Source: a virus. Taken from it: a DNA stretch of 64,000 bases. The notes below the pieces were generated by a model. The model searched no databases, was not told the DNA's origin, and saw only the letters and a program-made list of their open reading frames with translations. The stretch lies in IMG/VR virus record IMGVR_UViG_3300020473_001965, positions 124,001-188,000 of that record; one strand, given 5' to 3'. Each line of letters opens with the position of its first letter. Within the stretch, counting starts at the first letter, position 1. Both the position numbers and the translations under genes were made by a program. Positions 58,099-64,000 of this stretch are shown here, piece after piece.

Positions 58099-61000
58099 CT
58101 ATTTGGGTGGTGGTGTCTTCTTAAATGGTAAGTGTACTTTGAAGTTTTCTGTTTGTAACATTGCCTTGGCCAGATTCTCTGCGTCAAGATGAATATCAAG
58201 CGCGAAGTTAATCGATATCGGCTTGTCTTTGATCTTAGTAAATTCTTCTACGATTGATAAATGATCTTCAATATCATCGATTGTGGCTTTCAATTCAATG
58301 TTAGGAATGCCTTCAACCAGCGTGTTGATTGTAGCAAGCTCCATTGCCAGTGCTTCGATGTGCCCCTGGAGCGTAACGGCAGCTTCGATTCTCTCATCCC
58401 AGAGTTCTGGAATATAACCATAAAGGAATTCATGCTGGAATAAATCAGCTAGGTCGTTACCATCTGTAATGGCGTCTTGCATGTAACTGTACATCTCAGC
58501 AAAAGTTCCCGCGTATGCACCCATATTGTATCCCGAAGCATTGGCATTATACAACATACTCCCGATAGATTCAAATGCATTGGCCATGACTACACCCGCT
58601 TCATTAAAGTTGTCTGTCATTGATGGACCCAGCTTCATTATCTTCTTTGATGACTCGTTCAAGTTGGACATCGAGTCCAACGTACTGTTAACCAACCCTA
58701 CTTGTTTCTGGATAGCTTCTTGCTGCTCGGCGAAGGCGGACATGCCCCGGCCCATCATTTCGAGCATTGTTCCTCCGGTTGCCCGGTCTAGCGCCGTTTT
58801 GCCGTCTTCGGTTTTGGCGCGGGCTGTGTCTCGAACTCGTTGCTGACCATGCATGCCGGCGAGGTGCTGCAACTTGTTCTCCATCATCTCATCTGCGGAG
58901 ATGTCCAACATCCCCAGGGCAACCAGTTGGTCATTTCCTGCGCCCCCGAAGCCGGCTTCACTCATTTCTCGCTGCATCTTCTTCCCGGCCAAGCCCATTT
59001 CAATCATCTCTACTTGGAACTTGTCATTCATCTTCTTGATGCGTCGAAACATGCCGTCGGGCCCGAGCATAACAGATTCAAAATCAGAGATTGCGTTTTC
59101 CATCGCAGACTGAGCAGCTGCTCGATCGAACTCAATATCTGATGCATCGTGCATTGTCTTGACGATGTCTTGAACACCTCCGACGACTGTCTGGATCATC
59201 TGAAATGCTGTCTGAATGCCTTTACCAGTTGCTGATAATTCTCCAGTATTGGGATCTATTCCGAATTTTCCTGCAATTGCCGGACCTATTGCCTCCATTG
59301 CGTCGAGCGCAGTGTTAATACCTGAGTCTAGGCCTTCAATCAGCCAGCTACCATTCTGCTTCATTACTTTGGATTCAGATCCGAACTTCCAAAATTTCTT
59401 CAGGGAATCGCCCATTCCGGACGAAACCCTGCCCCACCCTTTCTTTAGACTGTTTAGCGCTCGTGACTTCTTGAATGGCGCGCCGAAACCGTCGAGTAGC
59501 CAACTGCCTGCTTTTTTAAGTCCTCCTAGAATCTTCCTTCCTGCGCCTGATTTAGTGAACTTCTTTAAAAAGCCTAGAGACTTTGAGAACATTCCGGTAA
59601 ACTTTTTACTCTTACCTTCTTTTTCAACACCCATGTTGATACCTTGCATCATCGGGCGACCAATCCACTTTGCAAGGTTTTTGGCAGGGGATCCTAACCC
59701 GATCCAGCCTCCTACTTTCTTTAATCCTCTTTTGACACTTTTCTTTGCAGAGCGGCCGATGTCTTTTGCTTTTTTAACTCCAGAATCGATGCCATCCATG
59801 ATGCCCTTTCCTACTTCTTTTGCTTTGGCTTTGGCTTTATCTTTGAGGTCCCCCAAGCCTTTCATGAGATTACTGCCAAGGTTTTTTGCCATGCTCCAAC
59901 CCTTCTTCACCCACTTGGCTGCTTTCTTAAACGGCCAAAGGAGAATGTTGACGATTGCATCTTTAGCCGCTGCAAAACCGTCGATCATCTCTTGCATTAT
60001 TGGTGGGAGCGATCCGGGCAATAGCCAAGACCATACGCTCTTAATTATTTCCCAGGCTTTCTTGAACGGCCAAGTTATGATGTCGACGAAGGCTTGTCCG
60101 ACTGAGGCGAACCATTCAATAGTGCTGTTCCAGGCGTCTCTAATCCAGTTTCCAAGATCTTGGAAGGCGCCCCAGATTACTTCTACAAATAGCCAGTGGA
60201 AGGCGTCTCCGAGACCTGCCCAAGAATCTATGAGCCCTTGTTCAAAATTAAAAAAACCAAATGTTAGGAAGTCACCAAAAGCTGCACCCCACTCTAAGAA
60301 GGCTCGAATACCCGAACCTATAGTGTCAAATACCTTTGATATAACACTGCCCGTACCAGTCCAAATGTCTTTAACCCTCGAGAGGTGCTCACCCATCTTT
60401 TTAAGCCCTTGCCAGAAGAAAACTACGGGTGTTACTAGCTTTCCAAACAACTTGCCGACACCTTTCAGCAGGCCTGCAAACTTTGATGTCTTTGGAAAAA
60501 CATTTCCAAAGAAAGTACTGAATTTACTTCCTACGTCTTTAATCCATTTTCCGGCTGACTGAAACCACTGACCTACTGTATAAAGAGGTTTAAACATCTT
60601 ATCAGCAATCTTTCCAGGGCCGGTCAGCCAACTGAGGAATCCGTTCCACGCTGCTTGAAAAGGTTTGAAAATAAAGCTGGCACCCTTCATTGCGTTCCAG
60701 ATTGTACTGAAGAACCCTCCAATAAACGCTCCCGCACCAATAATACCCAGACCTGCAACTTTAAGAAGAACAGCAGGGCTGAAAAGTGCCATTAAAGCTA
60801 AAACGATATAGGCCGCTTCTTTAGGATTAGATTTTGCCCATTCATAAATTCCCTTGCAGATCTCGGCCAGAATCAGTTCGATGTAGGGCCAGAGAGCTTT
60901 GAAGAATCGACCCCATGCGCTGAAGAGTTTCGCAAAACCCGATTCCATCTGGCCCACGTTTCCTTCCCCGGTTAGGGAGGCTTCGAACATTGGGAAGAAT

Positions 61001-62730
61001 TCCTCTAGAGCCTTTGCAGCAGCAGTTACTAGTTCAGCTGCCATTCCGGCGAGGTAGTCCAGGGCTTTCATAATGGCATCTTTGAATCCCATCCCAAATA
61101 CTGATTGGAATGTCTTGTCAAAGTCTTGAAATGCTTCGGTAAATTTACCCTGCATCAACAAGTCAAAGAATCCGCCGGGTCGTGCAAGCTGGTCCATCAG
61201 TGGAAGTAGCTTGCTGATGTTGTCAATAATCTTGTCGAAAAACCCTATGTCAACGAGGCGTTGGAAAACCTCACCTAGCTTCCAACCGAGTTCGTACATT
61301 TTCTCATTAAGTTCTTGAAACGACTGAAGATCGCCTTTTGACTTCATAAAGTCACTAAAGCCTTTCGTGATGTTCTCAAATATTCCACCTGTAGACAGAA
61401 TTTCAATCATCTTTGAGAATTCATTAGTGAGATTCTTTACTGCGGCTGTCATCTTGTCCGCATCTGACATCTGGTCTTTTGAAGCTTTCTTCAAGTCTTT
61501 GACTGATTTACCCCTGTTCTTTTGTGAGAACATCAGCTGGGCTTCCTGCTCTGATAGGCCTGTCTGAGAAGCGAGGAGTCGTAACTGCGCTGCATTCATC
61601 TTTTCAGATGATTTCCCGGCGGCGAACATTCTCTTTCGCAACATCTCCAGATTCTTAATAGGATCCTTGGCAGCATTTTTCATCATCTTCATTGGATTTA
61701 GAGCCATGCCGAATGCTTGACCTAAAGCAGCTGCTGACTTGGCAGCATTATCGAAGTTCATAAACTTGTTTGTGATTTTAGCCAGGGACTTAAATGAAGT
61801 TCCAAGAGATCTTAAGCGACCTGCAGTTACGGCTGCAGTCTTAATTGTGATGTTACCAAAGTTGGCGACATCAGCCATTATCCCACCGATATCTTTCGAG
61901 ATGACCTTTTGAGCAACCCCTGTTGCTTCCATCATTGCGTAGGATTGTTGAACTAATTCATCAGAGAAAGAATTCAGGTCTCTTCCAGTAGCTAAGGCTC
62001 GTGTTCCCAAAGCTTGCATTTCGGTTGCACCAAGACCCAGCACCTTGCTTAGAATGAGCGTATTTTCAATGTTTGGCATTAGGCCATTGGCATCTAAAGC
62101 GTTAAATGTGTCGCCTAGATCTTCAGCAGCTTTACCCACTGCGGCATATTCCTCGCCTGACATGAACTTGAACATGTTGCCAAACTTTTTCTCAACTGCG
62201 CCGGCGCCCTTGGCCATCTGGCGGAGACCCTTTGCTTGAGAACCGAACTGAGTTGCCAAATCTTGAGACTTTTGGGCAATCTCGGCACGCTTTTGGGCTA
62301 TTTCATTAGCCATCTTCATCAACGCATTGACGACTTTTAGAGGTGCAATTATAAGGTTGAAGTTAAGCTTTAAGAAAGACTTGCCTAAAGATAGGAAGCC
62401 ACCTCGCATCGCGTTGGCTGCTTTTGTCGCAAGCTCAATCGCGCTAGCCATACCCTTTAATGCTGCTGCGGCTACACCGGCTGCTCTACCAAACTTCTTT
62501 GTATCTTTAGCTGCTACACGCAAGGCCTTGCTAAGGGCACCTGTCATAGAGTTTGTTTTAGCAAGCTCTTTACCAAATGTTGATCCAAAATCTCCGCCGG
62601 CGTCGGAAAGCCGGTTAATCTCTTGTGAACCTTTTCTCCATGCAGACGTAAGCTGTTGAGAGAGCTTTATCTGCTCACCCATAGCATCATTTATGTCATT
62701 TAAATCATCAACATTGATATCAGATGCCAT
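58099..62730 (-). CDS. Tape measure protein (1543 aa)
   Basis: A 1543-aa helical protein. It opens with the polar helices MGEQIKLSQQLTSAWRKGSQ, then Ala/Lys-rich stretches (AAGVAAAALKGMASAIELATKAANAM) and a central hydrophobic zone (YIVLALMALFSPAVLLK; GLGIIGAGAFIGGF) near residue 630. Trp- and Lys-rich repeats follow (WPFKKAWEIIKSVWSWL; LWPFKKAAKWVKKGWSM). This order is typical of long tail tape measures, which set tail length and help eject DNA. By the rule of about 0.15 nm per residue the tail would be near 230 nm. ATG with AAGGCGG upstream; a 74-base spacer lies before it. The largest gene of the tail operon. Confidence 0.88.
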   Translation of the reverse strand: MASDINVDDLNDINDAMGEQIKLSQQLTSAWRKGSQEINRLSDAGGDFGSTFGKELAKTNSMTGALSKALRVAAKDTKKFGRAAGVAAAALKGMASAIELATKAANAMRGGFLSLGKSFLKLNFNLIIAPLKVVNALMKMANEIAQKRAEIAQKSQDLATQFGSQAKGLRQMAKGAGAVEKKFGNMFKFMSGEEYAAVGKAAEDLGDTFNALDANGLMPNIENTLILSKVLGLGATEMQALGTRALATGRDLNSFSDELVQQSYAMMEATGVAQKVISKDIGGIMADVANFGNITIKTAAVTAGRLRSLGTSFKSLAKITNKFMNFDNAAKSAAALGQAFGMALNPMKMMKNAAKDPIKNLEMLRKRMFAAGKSSEKMNAAQLRLLASQTGLSEQEAQLMFSQKNRGKSVKDLKKASKDQMSDADKMTAAVKNLTNEFSKMIEILSTGGIFENITKGFSDFMKSKGDLQSFQELNEKMYELGWKLGEVFQRLVDIGFFDKIIDNISKLLPLMDQLARPGGFFDLLMQGKFTEAFQDFDKTFQSVFGMGFKDAIMKALDYLAGMAAELVTAAAKALEEFFPMFEASLTGEGNVGQMESGFAKLFSAWGRFFKALWPYIELILAEICKGIYEWAKSNPKEAAYIVLALMALFSPAVLLKVAGLGIIGAGAFIGGFFSTIWNAMKGASFIFKPFQAAWNGFLSWLTGPGKIADKMFKPLYTVGQWFQSAGKWIKDVGSKFSTFFGNVFPKTSKFAGLLKGVGKLFGKLVTPVVFFWQGLKKMGEHLSRVKDIWTGTGSVISKVFDTIGSGIRAFLEWGAAFGDFLTFGFFNFEQGLIDSWAGLGDAFHWLFVEVIWGAFQDLGNWIRDAWNSTIEWFASVGQAFVDIITWPFKKAWEIIKSVWSWLLPGSLPPIMQEMIDGFAAAKDAIVNILLWPFKKAAKWVKKGWSMAKNLGSNLMKGLGDLKDKAKAKAKEVGKGIMDGIDSGVKKAKDIGRSAKKSVKRGLKKVGGWIGLGSPAKNLAKWIGRPMMQGINMGVEKEGKSKKFTGMFSKSLGFLKKFTKSGAGRKILGGLKKAGSWLLDGFGAPFKKSRALNSLKKGWGRVSSGMGDSLKKFWKFGSESKVMKQNGSWLIEGLDSGINTALDAMEAIGPAIAGKFGIDPNTGELSATGKGIQTAFQMIQTVVGGVQDIVKTMHDASDIEFDRAAAQSAMENAISDFESVMLGPDGMFRRIKKMNDKFQVEMIEMGLAGKKMQREMSEAGFGGAGNDQLVALGMLDISADEMMENKLQHLAGMHGQQRVRDTARAKTEDGKTALDRATGGTMLEMMGRGMSAFAEQQEAIQKQVGLVNSTLDSMSNLNESSKKIMKLGPSMTDNFNEAGVVMANAFESIGSMLYNANASGYNMGAYAGTFAEMYSYMQDAITDGNDLADLFQHEFLYGYIPELWDERIEAAVTLQGHIEALAMELATINTLVEGIPNIELKATIDDIEDHLSIVEEFTKIKDKPISINFALDIHLDAENLAKAMLQTENFKVHLPFKKTPPPK

Positions 62731-62804
62731 TAGACAAACCGCCTTACGCTACAGTACCTGTAAAATAAATATACAGTTCTTAAAAATCTAGGTATATAAG
62801 GCGC

Positions 62805-63050
62805 CTACAAAGGCCAGTCAATGCCTACTTTTTTCAATTCTAAGACAGCTACTTTTTTCTCATTAACAAGGTCTTTTACCTCAGACAATGTTGTCTCTTC
62901 TGAGTCTAATGCTTCTAGAAGAGCAAGTGAAGCATCGTAGGCACGCCCCAATGTCTCTGTCCTTTTACCTTCTCGCTTAAGACCTGCATATTCCTTGCGC
63001 TCAAGAAGAGAAGAAGCAGCCCCTATAATAATTTTATCATGAGTTTTCAT
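62805..63050 (-). CDS. Small helical protein before the tape measure gene
   Basis: An 81-aa protein, start ATG 63050 with GAGG six bases upstream (a longer frame starts at 63062). A basic N-terminus (KTHDKIIIGAASSLLERKEY) and two helices (LGRAYDASLALLEALDSEE; TLSEVKDLVNEKKVAVLELK). The place just before a tape measure gene fits a tail assembly chaperone, but no known family is recognised. Confidence 0.7.
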   Translation of the reverse strand: MKTHDKIIIGAASSLLERKEYAGLKREGKRTETLGRAYDASLALLEALDSEETTLSEVKDLVNEKKVAVLELKKVGIDWPL

Positions 63051-63078
63051 TTGGTACCTCAAGATTAATTATCTTCTA

Positions 63079-63291
63079 TCACGTGCTTCTTCTTAATCTT
63101 GCGGGAACTTGGGCCCTGTTTTTACCAGAGAGCATCCTTGATTGTGCGTCTTGCTGGTGTGCTGCATGTGGGTTAGGCTGTTGTTTTTCGTTAGCCTTTT
63201 CAATTTCTTTACCTGTTCTTTCTATAAACCAGTGTCGATACTTGACTGGTATGTTATAGGTCTCACTATAAGTGAAACCCATGTAATACAT
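63079..63291 (-). CDS. Small tail protein, probably the product of frameshifting from the gp26-like gene
   Basis: From the ATG at 63291 the protein has 70 aa (MYYMGFTYSETYNIPVKYRH and on, then WFIERTGKEIEKAN). There is no ribosome site before it. The same frame stays open upstream to 63351, reading GLTPNDREALLEQHFLLMYY, which fits the conserved start of such small phage proteins better than the ATG. This frame meets the end of the gp26-like gene at a run of seven T. The layout, aromatic strand then W-x-IER helix, recalls small proteins after gp26-type genes (T4 gp51-like position). The C-terminus is a polar, Gln- and Arg-rich tail. Confidence 0.6.
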   Translation of the reverse strand: MYYMGFTYSETYNIPVKYRHWFIERTGKEIEKANEKQQPNPHAAHQQDAQSRMLSGKNRAQVPARLRRST

Positions 63292-63325
63292 CAATAGAAA
63301 GTGTTGCTCAAGAAGTGCTTCTCTA

Positions 63326-64000
63326 TCATTCGGCGTCAGGCCAAAAAAAGTTTACCCCGAGAGGTACCCCCAGTTCAGACCCCTCTCCACATGCAGGACA
63401 CTCAAACCAGGAGGTCATGTCTATTCCTGGCTCTATATCGTCCATGTACTTTCTAAGTGCACGTGAGTCCCTTGCGGGCATATTTCTAATAAAGTTATTA
63501 ATCTTTGATCGATCAGTAACTCCAGCGACTTCGACAAGAGTATGTTCAAGCCGTTGAGTAATATTGCTCTCTGAGATCTGTCCCATCTTCTTTCTTCTGG
63601 CATCGATCCTTGTAATTTCTTCTTCATCGGCGCCTGTCAAGAATCTGAACTTTACCTTCTTCTTAGTATAAGGTAGTTCGAAAGTAAAGAGGTTTTCACC
63701 TATGTCGTCTGGTGCTGCTCCTAGCCGGTTAATTGGCATTTCGGCTAAGTCAAACTCATATTTAGAGGATGTTCCACATTCAGGGCATGTTACCTCTGTT
63801 TTATACTCAGCACCGTATCCTGTAACTCTTAGAGCTATCATCAAAGCGTTTCGGTCACCAGAGATTAGGTCGGCTGCTCTAATGTTTTTGTCAACTAAGC
63901 AAGACTCAATTAGGTGTGTGATTACTGTCCCCTTTTTAATAAGAGCACGTGATGTCAGAATATCTTCTTCTCGAGCTGTCATAGGACGGATATCTACAGT
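63326..64000 (-). CDS. Baseplate hub assembly protein, T4 gp26-like, N-terminus outside the window
   Basis: The frame runs on past the right edge: before MTAREEDILTSRALIKKG the in-frame codons read TVDIRP, a common lead-in (VKIRPMTxREEDIL-like), so the true start is beyond 64000. The visible part has TCPECGTSSKYEFDLAEMPI, a C-x2-C element, DADEEEITRIDARRKK, and a second C-x2-C pair (FECPACGEG) near the end, giving a zinc site of two knuckles. This matches the gp26-like (T4 baseplate family) proteins of marine myoviruses. It ends at TGA 63326-63328; just before, GTAAACTTTTTTTGG may be slippery. First gene of the tail operon in this window. Confidence 0.72.
   Translation of the reverse strand, partial: TVDIRPMTAREEDILTSRALIKKGTVITHLIESCLVDKNIRAADLISGDRNALMIALRVTGYGAEYKTEVTCPECGTSSKYEFDLAEMPINRLGAAPDDIGENLFTFELPYTKKKVKFRFLTGADEEEITRIDARRKKMGQISESNITQRLEHTLVEVAGVTDRSKINNFIRNMPARDSRALRKYMDDIEPGIDMTSWFECPACGEGSELGVPLGVNFFWPDAE
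63343..63349 (-). other. Possible +1 frameshift site (run of seven T)
   Basis: On the minus strand AAC TTTTTTT GG lies 20 bases before the stop of the gp26-like gene. Skipping one T moves the ribosome into the frame of the next gene, which is open from here to 63079. The stop of the zero frame, a TGA, is close behind. Slippage on T7 could equally be a -2 shift. Not proven. Confidence 0.4.

Noticed and set aside
59216-60562. Long plus-strand open frame (448 codons) opposite the tape measure gene
   Set aside because: Ser/Pro/Phe-rich composition, no ribosome site, and exact opposite of a well-supported coding region; a by-product of codon use in the tape measure gene.
1-64000. tRNA genes, integrase, transposase or attachment sites
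   Set aside because: Gaps between genes are all below 150 bases and none folds as a tRNA; no recombinase or IS ends were recognised.

Overview
The window is a densely packed stretch of a large virulent tailed-phage genome, most likely a contractile-tailed (myovirus-type) bacteriophage. The signs are a gp32-like single-strand binding protein, a RecA/UvsX recombinase, a DnaB-type helicase, a very long tape measure gene followed by hub and LysM baseplate genes, a peptidoglycan amidase and several giant fibre genes. I see no integrase, repressor, transposon, tRNA or CRISPR. A marine host is inferred only from the repertoire (class II RNR, ThyX, J-domain protein, many virion proteins of marine type). 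The amidase and the sigma70-like promoters argue for a bacterial host. All genes but one lie on the minus strand, so the text reads biologically from right to left. No gene-free gap exceeds 150 bases.

Layout in the direction of transcription: (1) 64000-50926, tail and baseplate: gp26-like protein, a small protein probably reached by frameshifting, tape measure (1543 aa), two hub/tube-cap proteins above 1000 aa, and a LysM protein. (2) 50895-43656, replication: a Pol I-type polymerase core, small proteins, a degenerate HD protein, SSB, RecA, 5' nuclease and helicase. (3) 43647-39335: B12-dependent ribonucleotide reductase, ClpP-like protease and endolysin. (4) 39243-21682, adhesins: proteins of 1309, 2908, 425 and 1046 aa built from shared and repeated modules, closed by a strong terminator. 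(5) 21560-18295: small virion-type proteins, a J-domain protein and an MBD4-like DNA glycosylase. (6) 18304-17633, the only plus-strand gene, a metallophosphoesterase driven from a back-to-back promoter shared with the Fpg gene. (7) 17577-822, nucleotide and DNA metabolism: Fpg, all-alpha dUTPase/dCTPase, ThyX, deoxyribosyltransferase, HAD phosphatase, two sugar-nucleotide SDRs, a double HExxH protein, GT8 glycosyltransferase, DnaE polymerase, a kinase/TS-like fusion, an IMPDH/GMP reductase, a cupin, thymidine kinase, a DHH phosphoesterase and dCMP deaminase. (8) 746-1, a partial gene.

The most interesting proposal is a T4-like but differently built cytosine-modification pathway. The 303-aa protein at 5327-6238 joins an N-terminal nucleotide kinase to a thymidylate-synthase-like half. 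Key TS positions keep their exact spacing (Cys, 20 residues, Arg of RSSE, 11 residues), and Asp stands where TS has the dUMP-reading Asn, the substitution known from dCMP hydroxymethylases. The same window holds an all-alpha dUTPase/dCTPase relative (family of T4 gp56), dCMP deaminase, ThyX for thymidylate, a glycosyltransferase, and an MBD4-like glycosylase of the family that removes T, U or 5-hydroxymethyl-U opposite G. This is inference and needs base analysis of virion DNA.

Other points: the phage carries both a C-family (DnaE) and an A-family polymerase, the latter with a changed motif C. Several sigma70-like promoters (TTGNAC, 17 bases, TATNAT) can be read. Unusual TTG and GTG starts with good ribosome sites occur in several genes.
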